A stretch of 64,000 bases of DNA from CAXBBB01 sp963793245 (GTDB lineage Bacteria > Bacteroidota > Rhodothermia > Rhodothermales > BA12): assembly GCA_963793245.1 (NCBI GenBank), contig CAWBZG010000004.1:372001-436000 (forward strand), read 5' to 3'. A model generated the notes under the pieces. That model was given only the letters and a program-made list of their open reading frames with translations, was not told the origin of the DNA and searched no databases. The translations under genes were made by a program, and so were the position numbers. How positions within the stretch are numbered: position 1 is the first letter of the stretch; every line of letters starts with the position of its first letter. Shown here piece after piece: positions 1 through 14,000 of this stretch.

Positions 1-408
1 CAAGCACCTGCCGCTAAGCGTGGCGCGCGGCGACGGCTCGCACGTGCTCCGCGCGTCGGCGTACGTGGCGGGCAAAGCTCAGGGCATCATCTTCGCCGGA
101 GACATCGATCAGGGCGCCAAGGTCCGGTTCTGCGCGCCGCCTTCGGACGACATGGTGGACCGTTGGTCGCAGACGCCGAGACGGTTCACGAGCGCTCTCC
201 TCACGCCGACGCTGTCCTGATGCTCTCCTGCCGCGCCCGCCACGCCGCTATCGGCACGCTCGCCGATGCCGAAGCCAAAGCCGTATCGGACCTGTGGGAC
301 GCCCCTCAGGTCGGCTTCTTCGCCTACGGAGAGTTCGGCGCGCACCCCGACACGGCTCCCGACTTCCACAACTCCACCTGCTCGCTCATTACGCTTCGAT
401 CCCATTGA
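1..408 (+). CDS. FIST-domain sensory protein, C-terminal part (partial, one frame break)
   Basis: This is the C-terminal end of a FIST protein, a family of sensory domains thought to bind small ligands such as amino acids and often found beside PAS kinases. The upstream part lies outside the window. Reading from base 2, the frame gives a FIST_C-like stretch containing GIIFAGDIDQGAKVRFC and PPSDDMVD, then goes out of frame near base 162. The next frame, from about 163, continues with DAVLMLSC, VGFFAYGEFG and DFHNSTCSL and stops at 406-408. Adding one base after position 161 restores a continuous protein. The break is probably a sequencing deletion. A kinase with five PAS domains begins 53 bp downstream, the partner expected for FIST proteins. 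The family call rests on recognised motifs, with no search run. Confidence 0.72.
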   Translation, partial: QAPAAKRGARRRLARAPRVGVRGGQSSGHHLRRRHRSGRQGPVLRAAFGRHGGPLVADAETVHERSPHADAVLMLSCRARHAAIGTLADAEAKAVSDLWDAPQVGFFAYGEFGAHPDTAPDFHNSTCSLITLRSH

Positions 409-461
409 GTCGTATGAACGCTTGCACCTTGATCGCGCTATGCGTGCTCTGATCTGATCGG

Positions 462-3834
<3,373 letters not shown>

Positions 3835-3854
3835 GTAGGTGGGAGTAGAAGAGC

Positions 3855-3871
3855 TGTCGGCATAGCCGACA
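3855..3871. terminator. Hairpin between convergent genes
   Basis: A perfect 7-bp stem, TGTCGGC and GCCGACA with a 3-base loop, lies in the 72-bp gap between the convergent ends of the kinase (3834) and the GHL10 gene (3907). It could terminate transcription both ways. There is no strong T run on either side, so the call rests on position and symmetry. Confidence 0.4.
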
Positions 3872-3906
3872 ATTCTCACTCCACAACTCGACCGACTCGA
3901 ACAGCC

Positions 3907-5818
3907 CTACCTCGGCGCCACCACCAGCGTCCCCGTCGCCGACCGCTCGGCGGACTGCGCGCGCCACAGGTAGACGCCCGCCGCAAGTTCGCCGACCGGA
4001 AGGTCGAGGTTCGTCACGGATGCCGGAGCGGTGCGCACGCCCACCTCGCGACCGAGCGCGTCGTAGAGGCGAACCGTCGTCGGTGCGGTCGAGGTGGCCA
4101 GGCGGAACGTCGCCCAGTCGCGGACGGGATTGGGGAAGACGTAGACGTTGAGGTCGCCACCGGTGACGGTAGGGCGCGGCGTCGACGTGATCAGGCCTTG
4201 TCGCTCAGCGGCGAAGTTGCGCACCATCATCACCGCGTCGGCGTAGGTAGCGCGCGAGTCGGTGACCTGATCGGGGCGGATCGTGACGGTGACGGTTTCG
4301 CCCGCATCGGCCTGGACTGTAGCGACGTAGACGAAGCCCTGGTTGTACGTCGAGCGCTGGTCCATCCGCGCGACGGTCGTGTCCGATCCGACGCCGACGG
4401 CGTAGTAGGCATCCGTCGTCGAGCCGCTGCGGAAGCGGGGGACGTAGGCGTAAACGTCATAGCCGCCTGAGGCGTCGGCGGTGAGTTCGTAGGTAGCTGT
4501 CGAGCCGGTGCCGGGAGCGGCGAACTCCATCGTCCGACCGCCGAAGCCGATGGCGCGTCCGTCCGGCGTCCACGTGCCGTTCAGGGCGACGCCTGCGCTG
4601 TCAGGCGTGGTGACGACGCCGGGCTGCCGAGCGCGTTCGGGCGTGCGTCCGGGTAGGCGGACGGGCGTCTGGTAGACGTACTTGTGTAGCGTGTCGGCGG
4701 CGAAGTCGTTCTTCTCGCGGAGGCTCTCGTAGAAGAAGAACACCTCGCCCGGAATGCCGAATGAGCGGTTGTACTCGGCGGCCTGGCGCAGATAGGCCTG
4801 GTCGTTGCGGCCTGGATTGCTCCCCGTTCCGCCCAGCACGCCCGGCGCCAATCGGTTGCGGAACGACGGCGGCACGTAGCCTCCGCCACTCGTCGGCGTC
4901 GGGCCGACGGTTTGGCGCACCAGATCCTGATACGAGCTGATGGAGTTGCGGTAGAGTTGCGGGTGGAGCAGGTCGACGTAGCTGCTGTCGATCCACTGCG
5001 GCGTGTTTTGCAGGTACTCGACGAAGCCGAACTGGTAGTGCGAGGGAGAGAGCGAGACGTATAGGTCCGAGTCAGCGGCTTTCACCTGGCGGTAGAGGCG
5101 ACCCAGAAACTGCGTCAACTTGCTGCCGCGCCAGACGAGCCAATCGTTGTCCTTGGTGTTCATCGGCGCCGTTCGGCCCGTTTCGGCGAGGTAGAGTGCT
5201 TTGGTGTAGTCGTCGTAACCGCCCTCGCTTGGCGTTGCCGGGAGGCGGTCGTCGCCCTGGACACCGTCGACGTCGTAGTTGTCGAGCACTTCCTGGATCA
5301 TATCGAGCATCAGGCCCTGAGGACCGGGGTGGAGTGCCGTTCATCCAGTCGAAGCCGTTTTTGACGACCAGCTTGCCGTCCGTTCCGATAGCCGCCCACT
5401 CGGGCTTCTGGGCGATGATGTGGCCGCCATCCTGCGAAAATGAAGCGGCGAATCCGAACTCGAACCACGGGATCACCTCCAGCCCGACACGCCGAGCCTC
5501 GGCGACGACCTCGGCCAGGGGATCGCGCTGCTGATTGACGTACGTCAGATCCTGCCGGTACTGCTCGCCGAACGTGTCGGCCATCACCTGCGAGGGGTAC
5601 AGCGTGTAGCCCTTGTTCCAGACGACAGGAAAGACGACGTTGAAGCCGTTGGCAGCGAGGTAGTCCATCGCCGACGCGATGTTCTCCTTGCTGATGAGCA
5701 CGTCAGACGCCACGTTGGTGAGCCAGACACCGCGCACGCCTTCGTTGGGCGGATCCGTCTGGGCACTCGCCGAAGTGACGAGCGAGAGCGAAAGAGCAAG
5801 GAGCAGGAGGAGACGCAC
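3907..5818 (-). CDS. Secreted GHL10-family glycoside hydrolase with T9SS sorting domain (one frame break near 5335)
   Basis: Family 10-like (GHL10, YngK/DUF187 type) glycosyl hydrolase of about 636 residues. It has a Sec signal peptide (MRLLLLLALSLSLVTSASAQ), a barrel domain beginning GVRGVWLTNV with VVWNKG, IPWFEFGF and DVDGVQGDDRLP, a golvesin-like beta domain (about residues 410-530, TYADAVMMVRNF), and a C-terminal T9SS type A sorting domain (FPNPVRDWATF...LYDALGREV...GVYLWRA). It should be exported and released or anchored at the cell surface to act on a polysaccharide or peptidoglycan-type glycan; the substrate is unknown. The frame breaks at 5335: removing one base restores WMNGLHPGPQGLMLDMI, matching the intact paralogue at 15666. 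It diverges from the CBM9-like gene over two LacI-type operators, which suggests sugar-responsive control. Confidence 0.85.
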
Positions 5819-5892
5819 AGGCGAGGGCAGAAAAGAGGAAGTGGGTTAAAGAGGCAGAAGCACAGTTGGCTCCCGGAAGCCTAGTTTTTTCA

Positions 5893-5908
5893 ATGGAAGC
5901 GCTTTTTA
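5893..5908. promoter_or_regulatory. LacI-family operator-like site O1
   Basis: The 15-mer TGGAAGCGCTTTTTA at 5894-5908 is built on the AAGCGCTT core of LacI/GalR-family operators. It lies 75 bp upstream of the GHL10 start on the minus strand. The identical 15-mer occurs once more, upstream of pckA at 57524. Confidence 0.6.
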
Positions 5909-5913
5909 CAAAC

Positions 5914-5929
5914 GCGTAAGCGCTTACAC
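5914..5929. promoter_or_regulatory. LacI-family operator-like site O2
   Basis: A perfect 12-bp palindrome, GTAAGCGCTTAC (5916-5927), matches the typical LacI-family operator pattern TGTAAGCGCTTACA at all but one position. Its centre is 21 bp from the centre of O1, so both sites face the same side of the helix. It lies 68 bp upstream of the start at 5996. Confidence 0.65.
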
Positions 5930-5995
5930 TTATTGAGATAACGGTACGGTCATCGTATGTTCATCGTCCCTTCCAACCACCGCTGAACGCCTCTT

Positions 5996-8139
5996 ATGCG
6001 CACAACGCTACTCCTCTTACTCGCGCTCGTCGTGGCCCTGCCTGCCCAGGCGCAGCAGACCTCGACACTGTACGAAATCGCCTACAAAGGCACCCCCGTT
6101 ACCGTCGACGCCAACCTCGCCGACTGGAACGACGCCCAGTGGATTTTTCTGAGCCAAGACAAAGTCAACTTCCGCAACGCGAGCGGTAGACGTCATTCAG
6201 GGCGTTCCTGAAAGTCCTGCTGACTTCTCGGGCTACTTCGCCATGAAGATGGACGACGAGGCAATCTATTATGCCGCCATCGTCCGCGACGAAGGCACGC
6301 CGATGATCGACACGCCTGTCGACGCCCAACTTGGCGTTCAACTTCGACCACGTCTCGCTGTACCTAGGCCTCTACGACATCGGTGACCGCGCCGGATCGC
6401 CCCACCAGGAAGTGTTCGACATCATCTCCGGCGACACCGAACGCCGAGAGTTAACGTGTCGCACCTACCGCGTCAAGCCCGGGGCGGACAACATCGACCA
6501 CGACACTTGGGGCGGATTATCAACTTCTCTTTCGCGCGGTCGAATACACGGCCGACGGTTCATGCTGTCACAGGCGATGCGGCCCGCGGCTTCAACTACA
6601 GTGGTGCATTCGTTGACACCACGTATGGGCGGGCTTACAGGAGCCAGTCAGCCTTGTTCTCCGACGAAAAGGGATACGAGTTGAATGGAAAGTGCCGTTT
6701 GCGAGCCTAGCAGGGAAGATCTCCAAAAAGACAGGTGGTAGCTATGATCTAGCCGACTTGGAATGGCCGCTCTTTCAGCCTGCTGATGGCGCGGTCATCG
6801 TGTTCGATGCCGACATTACCGACAAGGACGAGGGAGATCAGGGCTTGAATCGATACCTACGAATTGGCGACAAGCCGCAGCCTGTGGCGCGACTCCAAGA
6901 GCTTCTCGATGCGTGGCAAAATCGTCGACGTGAGCAAGGACGGCAACTTCGCCCCGTCGAGCCGCTACTTCATCGACTACAAGCCGACGCAGAACGTCAC
7001 CATCGACGGATCGACCGAGGACTGGCGCGATGCCTCGTTTATCGGTCTGAGCCAGGACAAGTACAACTTCTTGACGTCAGGCGGTTCGCCGATTCAGGGC
7101 CGTCCTGCTGATCCGGACGACTTCTCGGGTCACATCGCCGTTAAGATGGACGACACTAACCTGTACTTCGCCGCGCGCATCAGCGACTCCGGTACGCCGA
7201 TGATCGACACGCCCGCGACGCCCAACCTGGGCTTCAACTTCGACCACACGTCGCTCTATCTCGGCCTGTACGACATCAGCGCTCTGCCCGGATCGCCGCA
7301 CGTCGAGAAGAACTTCAACTTCGTCAACGCCGATACAGTCGTTACCGAGTCGGCAGGCAGCGGCTATCGCATCATGCCGGGAACGGACGATACCGAAACG
7401 ACGATTGGGCCGGACTACCAGATCATCGTTCGCGCGCTTGACTATGGCGGCGATGGAGCTGTCGTCAGCGGAGCCAACGTCTCGGAATACAACGGCGCCC
7501 GCGTCGACTCTACGATCACGACCACGACGGCATCGTCCAGTCTGTTCGACGACGAAGACGGATACGTGATCGAGTGGATGGTGCCGCTCGCCAGCCTGTC
7601 GGGTGACATCGCCAGCAACACATCGCGCCAAGCATTCGCGTTCTACTACGACTGGCCGCTGTTTGCGCCTGCTGTTGGTACGACGATCGCGTTCGACGCT
7701 GACATCACGGACAAGGACGAAGGCGACCAGGGCACTGAACCGCTACCTGCGTGTCGGCAACGGTGGTGCACTGTTCAACACGCCTGCCAACTTCTCACGC
7801 CGCGCGCTGATCACCGACGGCTCGTTCGCCACGTCGACGGCCATCGAAGAGGTGACGTCGCTGCCGGTTATGGAAGGCGAAGGGCTGCTGCGTGCGAGCT
7901 ATCCGAACCCGACGAGCGGCCAGGTCGCGATTCCGTTCGAAATGCCGACGGCTGGAATGGCACGCTTGGCCGTGTACAACCTGCTCGGTCAGGAAGTAGC
8001 TGTCCTCGTCGACGGCTCGCTGGCGCAGGGCGGTAAGGTGTTTCACATGGACGCCAGCCGCCTGCCCGCAGGTGCCTACGTCTACCGCCTCACGACCCAG
8101 CGTGGCGTGGAAAGCCGCCTGATGACGGTTATCCGCTAA
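5996..8139 (+). pseudogene. Secreted tandem CBM9-like carbohydrate-binding protein with T9SS sorting domain, about seven frame breaks
   Basis: Signal peptide (LLLALVVALPAQAQ), then two tandem copies of a CBM9-type sugar-binding module, then a T9SS sorting domain (YPNPTSGQVAIPF, YNLLGQEVAVLV, GAYVYRL) ending at 8139. Copy 1 (about 6060-6870) and copy 2 (about 6970-7745) share VDAN/DG...DW, FLSQDK/GLSQDKYNF, GTPMIDTP, NFDH.SLYLGLYD and FDADITDKDEGDQG. Copy 2 is nearly intact. Copy 1 is broken at about 6186, 6330, 6510, 6565 and 6685, with further breaks near 6885 and 7733. At 6186, 6330 and 7733 a single-base change restores the match between copies. Either these are clustered sequencing indels, or copy 1 is decaying after the duplication. 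It has no visible catalytic domain and probably works with the GHL10 enzyme opposite it. Confidence 0.75.
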
Positions 8140-8160
8140 ACCCTCGCTCTCACGCTCCGT

Positions 8161-8192
8161 GCCGCCGGAAGGGTTTTTACCTTTCCGGCGGC
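8161..8192 (+). terminator. Strong hairpin after the CBM9-like gene
   Basis: GCCGCCGGAAGGG pairs with CCTTTCCGGCGGC (13 bp, one mismatch) around a T-rich 6-base loop, 22 bp after the stop at 8139. No T run follows, so it may be a factor-dependent terminator or an RNA-stabilising hairpin. Confidence 0.5.
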
Positions 8193-8383
8193 ATTGTGTG
8201 AGGGTATGTTATTTAAGTCAAACACCGCGCCCGTCCTCCCCTCGTGGAGGGGTGCTTTCCGTAGACGACAATCTCCTGCTTCTTCCTGTCCCAGCGAGGA
8301 ACGCGGCACGCTCCGCCTTCCCCTCCGGCACAGACCCGACGCTGGCCTCTATTGCCCCGACGATTTCCCCCAACAGACCGTCT

Positions 8384-11023
8384 ATGACGCGCCTCTTGCT
8401 CCTGCTCGCGCTCCTCGCCGCGACACCCGCCGCCGCCCAAACGACGGGCAAAATCGCCGGTACAGTGACCGACGCCACCGGTGAACCGCTCATCGGTGTC
8501 AACGTCCGTATCGACGGTACCCAGCGCGGAGGGACGACTGACATCGACGGTACCTATTTCATGATCGGCGTTCCCGCAGGCACGTACGACCTGATCGCTA
8601 CCTACATCGGCTTCCAAACACAGCGGGTCGAAGGCGTGCGAGTCACGGTCGACCGCACGACGACGGTTGACTTCCGGCTGTCCGAAGAGACGCTAGGCAT
8701 CGAAGGCGACGAGATCATCGTCACCGCGACGCGCGGCCTGGTCGAGAGCGATAGGACGAGTTCGTCGGCCAAAGTCGACGGCGAATCCCTGCTCGAACTG
8801 CCCGCCGACAACTTTCAGGACGTCGTCGCTTTGCAAGCGGGCGTAACGCGCGGCTTGGACGGCGCGCTGCACATCAGGGGCGGACGCGCGAGCGAGATCA
8901 AGTACTACGTCGACGGCGTCGCGGTCAGCAACCCGTTTACCAACGGCTTGTCGTCGCCCGTCGAGAACTCCGCCGTTCAGGAAGTCGAAGTCATCTCCGG
9001 CACGTTCAACGCCGAATACGGACAGGCCAACAGCGGCATCGTCAACATCGTCACGCGCAGTGGCAGCGACGAGTTCAGCGGCACGTTCATCGGATCCGTC
9101 GGCGGCTACGTGTCGGACCGGACGAGCGTCTACCCCGACATCGACGAGGCGTCGATTGCGGGCGAGCGCTACGTCGAAGGCTCGATCAGCGGGCCGACCG
9201 GCATCCCCGACCTCTACTTCTTCGCCAACGGCAAATACACCGACCTGGACGGCCACCTGTTCGGGCGCGAAGTCTTTTTGCCGACCGACTCGTCCAGCTT
9301 CCGAGGCGCGACCGGCGCCGATTGGCTCATCCAGGCAGGCGGCGACTCGGCGGCAGTCCCGATGAACAGCAGCCAGGCGACGACTGTCCTGGGCAAGCTG
9401 AGCTACAACGGCATCAAAGGCATCCGCCTAGCACTCTCGGCGACGCGTTTCGACAGCGACAGCAAGCCGTATAGCCACCGCTTCCGGCTCGTCCCCGGCC
9501 AGCGCCCGACGCAGCGTTCGCGCAACAGCAACTACCTGCTGACGATGAACCACCTGCTGACGGATCGCCTGTTCTACGACCTGCGCGTGACCGCTTACAC
9601 GACGGATTTCCAGCAGTCCGTTTTCGAGGATCCGCTCGATCCCGGCTACTCGGCCAGCTACCGCCCGGCGTCGCAAGAACCCGCGTTTGTGTTCGCGACC
9701 GGCGGACTCGACGCCTATTGGACACAGCGCAAGAGCACGACCTACGCGCTCCGCTTCGATGTGACCAACCAGATCAACGACATCAACCTGGTCAAAGCGG
9801 GCATCGAATACCGCCGCAGCGACCTAGACTTCGCCGAGTACCTGCTCGACGTGAACCCTGTCCAATACGGCGATCTGTTGCCCCGCATTCCCGACCAGGA
9901 CACGCGGCGCAACAACCAATATGACCGCTCACCCGTCGAGTTTTCGGCTTACGTCCAGGACAAGATCGAGTACAAAGACCTGATCGTTAACGTCGGCCTG
10001 CGCTACGACCTCTTCGACGCCAAAGGGCTGGTGCCCAACGACTTCGGCGATCCGCAGAACGTCCTCGAAGGCGCCGATCCGTACCGCGAGACGAGCGTCA
10101 AGAGCCAGTTCAGCCCGCGCGTAGGGTTCGCGTTCCCGATCACCGAGACGGGCGTCGTCCACGCGAGCTACGGGCAGTTCTTCCAGATTCCCGAGTTCAA
10201 CCGACTCTACGAAAACCCCGAGTTCGAAGTCCAAGGCTTGAACCTGACCGGCTACATCGGCAACGCCGACATCGACCCGCAGCGGACGACGCAGTACGAA
10301 ATCGGCCTGCAGCAGCAGGTGGGCAGCAACTTCGTCGTCGACCTGACGGCGTACTACCGCGACCTGCGCAACCTGATCGGCACCGCGTTCTACTCGACGA
10401 GCGTCGGCAGCGACACCTACGGCCGCTACGAAAACGTCGACTTCGGCAACGTCCGGGGCATTACCGCGTCGATCGGCTACCGCTTCCCCAACCTTTCGGG
10501 CAGCGTCAACTACACCTACCAGAGCGCCCGCGGCAACGGATCGGACCCGCGTCAGGCGTTCTTCGACCGGCAGAGCGGTAACGCCGCCACGCGCGTCCTC
10601 ATCCCGCTCGACTGGGACCAGCAGCACAACATCTCGGCGGATATGGCGACGAACATCCGGGGCAACGCGCTGAGCTTTATCGGCACGTTCCTTTCGGGCT
10701 ACCCATTCACGCCGATCGACGAGCGCCGCGTCGAGATCACCGAGTTGCGCAATCAGGCGCGGTACTCGCCCGAGATCCGGCTCGACGTGCGCCTGAGCCG
10801 CATCGTGCAACTCGGGCCGGTCCGTGGTCAGGTGTTTGCCGTTGGCGAGAACCTGCTCGACAGCTACCGCCCTGATCGCCTGCCGCAGCTTCCGCAGCGC
10901 GAAATCGCCGCCCGCCGCGCCGCCGGTCTGGACCGCGTCAACACCCAGGAGGCGTTCCTGAGCAATCCGGCGCTCCAGCCGCGCCCGCGCCAGATCCGCC
11001 TGGGCCTTCAGTTCGACTTTTAG
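8384..11023 (+). CDS. TonB-dependent receptor with carboxypeptidase-like regulatory domain
   Basis: Outer-membrane receptor of 879 residues. ATG at 8384 is chosen because it gives a clean signal peptide (MTRLLLLLALLAATPAAAQ); the open frame continues upstream to 8159 but crosses the terminator hairpin. After the signal comes a carboxypeptidase regulatory-like domain (GKIAGTVTDATGEPLIGVNV, about residues 20-110), a plug domain (DNFQDVVALQAGV, LHIRGGRASEIKYYVDG, about 120-230) and a C-terminal beta barrel ending in LGLQFDF, with the terminal aromatic usual for outer-membrane barrels. It heads a three-gene block with a large surface protein (52 bp later) and a PorV/PorQ-family protein. The ligand is unknown. 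No SusD partner is present, so it is not a classic Sus locus. Confidence 0.9.
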   Translation: MTRLLLLLALLAATPAAAQTTGKIAGTVTDATGEPLIGVNVRIDGTQRGGTTDIDGTYFMIGVPAGTYDLIATYIGFQTQRVEGVRVTVDRTTTVDFRLSEETLGIEGDEIIVTATRGLVESDRTSSSAKVDGESLLELPADNFQDVVALQAGVTRGLDGALHIRGGRASEIKYYVDGVAVSNPFTNGLSSPVENSAVQEVEVISGTFNAEYGQANSGIVNIVTRSGSDEFSGTFIGSVGGYVSDRTSVYPDIDEASIAGERYVEGSISGPTGIPDLYFFANGKYTDLDGHLFGREVFLPTDSSSFRGATGADWLIQAGGDSAAVPMNSSQATTVLGKLSYNGIKGIRLALSATRFDSDSKPYSHRFRLVPGQRPTQRSRNSNYLLTMNHLLTDRLFYDLRVTAYTTDFQQSVFEDPLDPGYSASYRPASQEPAFVFATGGLDAYWTQRKSTTYALRFDVTNQINDINLVKAGIEYRRSDLDFAEYLLDVNPVQYGDLLPRIPDQDTRRNNQYDRSPVEFSAYVQDKIEYKDLIVNVGLRYDLFDAKGLVPNDFGDPQNVLEGADPYRETSVKSQFSPRVGFAFPITETGVVHASYGQFFQIPEFNRLYENPEFEVQGLNLTGYIGNADIDPQRTTQYEIGLQQQVGSNFVVDLTAYYRDLRNLIGTAFYSTSVGSDTYGRYENVDFGNVRGITASIGYRFPNLSGSVNYTYQSARGNGSDPRQAFFDRQSGNAATRVLIPLDWDQQHNISADMATNIRGNALSFIGTFLSGYPFTPIDERRVEITELRNQARYSPEIRLDVRLSRIVQLGPVRGQVFAVGENLLDSYRPDRLPQLPQREIAARRAAGLDRVNTQEAFLSNPALQPRPRQIRLGLQFDF

Positions 11024-11075
11024 GATGATGCGCACTCTTTCGACCTCCGTCCGACCCCTTTCCGACTCGTCTCTT

Positions 11076-14000
11076 ATGCGACGCTTCCCGCTCGCTCTAC
11101 TTGCCCTCGTCCTCCTCGCGCTCCCCGCCGCGGCGCAGGAGAATGCGTCCGGCACGTTCATCGACCCCAATCCCGGAACGCGCGATTGGCGCGCCGACCT
11201 CAACGTGACGGGTAACCAGGTCGAGAGCATCGTTACCAACTACGGTCTGATCGGCAAGGGCAACGGCTCGATCAACCAGGCAGGCGTCTGGCCCAAGGGG
11301 ACGGGGCACGGTCACCTGCACATGATGACCGGACTGATCGGCGCCCGCGTGCCGAATGCGTCGGGCGTCAACACCGTGATCGTGTCCGATGGCTATCTCG
11401 AAGGCGGCGGCGACGCGCTGACCGAGGGCGATGGACGCGTCGAGTGGAAGTTTCAGCCCAAGCCGGGCTACTTCAATCGCAGCATCGAGCAGCCGCGCAT
11501 CGCCAACAGCCTGAGTCCCGAGACGTGGCCCGCGTCGTGGCCCGACAAGCCCAGCGAATGGGACGGCGCGTGGAATGGCTTCTTCGGCCTCAACCAGTTC
11601 AACTCGGATCAGGAGACGTTCTACGTCATGGACGATTGGACCAACCGCGAGTTCAACTTCTTCCCGTTCGGCAGCGACCGCCCCGACACGCGTGGGTTGG
11701 GTTTGCAAGTCGACGTGCGGTTGTTTCAGTGGGCGCAGCCGCTCGCCAAGGACATCCTGTTCATGCAGTACGCCGTCTCCAACGTCGGCAATGCGAGCTA
11801 CACGAGTCGGCTGAGCAGCAACCCGATCTTCTTCGGCGGCTACACCGACACCAACCCGTCGGGTAGCGGCGCGAGTGACGACGGCGCAGGCTTCAACGAC
11901 CAAGACGACTTGGTTTTCGGCTTTTCGTTTACCGGCCAGGGCACGTGGAGCCAGTTTCGCGAAATCCCGCCGGGCTACGTCGGCTGGAAGTTTCTCGAGT
12001 CGCCCTCGATCAGCGGCGACGGCATCGACAACGACGCCGACGGCCTGGTCGACGAAAGCCGCGACAACGACGCCGGAACGCTCATCACCGGTCCGTGCGG
12101 TATCTACGGTCCCGCCGTCGAGCACTGGTCGGGCGACGAAGACTGCGACTGGAATCCCGATTTGGACGACAAAGGCGCCGACGGTATCGGCTCAGATGAA
12201 GAGGGCTATCCCGGACCGGACGAGGGCGAAAACGACGGACGCCCGACGCAGGGCGAACCCAACTTCGGGCGTTTGGACAAGGACGAGAGCGACCAAGTCG
12301 GCTTGACCAGCTTCTTCGCTCCGCTCTTCGGAACGGTCGACGTGCGTGACGAGCCGAGCGTGTGGGACCGCCTGCAGCCCGGCTTTTTCGACGTGCCGCA
12401 GCAGAGCGTCAACCAGATCTGGATCTTCGGATCGGGGCCGTTCGACCTTCAGCCCAACCGCACCGAGCGCTTCTCGACGGCCTTCTTGTGGGGCGCCAAC
12501 GAGGATGCCATGTTTCGCACGAGCCAGGTGGCGCAGCGCATCTACGATGCCGACTACCGCTTCGCCCGCCCGCCGCGCCAGCCCGAGGTGCAAGCCATCG
12601 CCGGAAACGGGCGCGTGACGCTGATCTGGGACGATCTGGCCGAGCAGAGCCGCGACCCGATCTACGGTCGCGATTTTGAAGGCTATCGCATCATCAAGTC
12701 GACCGATCCGCAGTTCTTGGACGCCGACAACGTCACCGATGCGTTTGGAAACGGCGTCTACAAGCGGTCGATTGCTCAGTTCGACAAGGTCAACGGCTTG
12801 ACCGGTCCGCACCCGCTGCAGTTCGGCGAGGAGATCGATATTCCCAACGGCGTCCACTACTACATGGGCGACGACACGGGCATCCAGCACAGCTACGTCG
12901 ACACCGATGTGGTGAACGGGCGGACGTATTACTACGCCGTCTTGAGCTACGACGCGGGCTACGACAACAGCTTCGACGCGCGCGGCATCTCGGACATTCC
13001 GAGTCTGTTTCCGATTTCGCCCTCTGAGTCGCCCGCCAGCATCACGGTTCAGAACGGCGAGATCATCAACTTCGACCGCAACACGGCGTCGGCCACTCCT
13101 AACCCGAACCCAACCGACCAGACCGGCGGAGTGCTCGACATCGGGTCGGGTAACGTGCTCACCAAGCAGGGGGGACCCGCAACCGGCACGGTCCTCGCCG
13201 AAATCGTCTCGCGCGATTTGCTGTCTGACAACAGCTACACCGTCTCGTTCGACCAGCGCCAGACGACGAGCGCCGTCGAGTACGCGACGCAGTCCGTCAC
13301 GGTCACGCGTGATGACGGTGTCGTCGTGCTTGCCAACGAGCCTGTCCCGACCAACGCCGACTCTACGCAGCGCACCCGCTTCGCCGTCGAGTTGCTGAGC
13401 GAAGGCGTCATCCTGACGTTCGACAACCAGGTGCCGACGCTCGCCGATGCGCAGCAGCGCAGTGGATGGGCACCGACGGCTCAGTCCAACTTGGAAGTCG
13501 AAGTCAATGTCAACCGCTCGTTTGCCTTCCCCGATGGTGTCGTTCAGCCGATCAACGCCGCGATTGCATTCGGTGACACGACCCGCGACGCCAACGGAGA
13601 CTTGGTCGCCGCGGCTGACACGGCCTTCACTTCGACGACGGGCCGTATCAAGGCGGCGACCTCGTTCCGCGTGTTCGACCGCGCCACGGGCGAAGATTTG
13701 GACTTCATCTTCAACGAGGACCGCAACAGCGAAAACGGCGCCGTCGATACGACCGAGTTCATCCAACTCGCCTTCCGCAATACGCCCGACGCGCGCCGCT
13801 TCGACCGCTCGTGGGAGTTGACCTTCCGCGCACCGCTCGGACCCGACGGAGTGCGTCTGCCCGACGCCGCCATCGTTCCGCCCCAGCCCGGCGACACGTT
13901 CCTGCTCCGCACGCGCGTCCCGTTCGGCGAGCGCGATGCGTTCTCGTTCGGCACCCAATCGCTGCAGCGTCAGACCGGATTAGGCGAAGACGTGCTCGAT

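Noticed and set aside
8159..8383. N-terminal extension of the TonB receptor
   Set aside because: It would translate through a terminator hairpin and lacks a signal peptide; ATG 8384 gives a proper one.
9929..14000. Very long open frames on the minus strand opposite the TonB receptor and surface protein
   Set aside because: They lack domains and start signals and mirror the codon bias of the GC-rich genes opposite. The plus-strand proteins have signal peptides and clear motifs.
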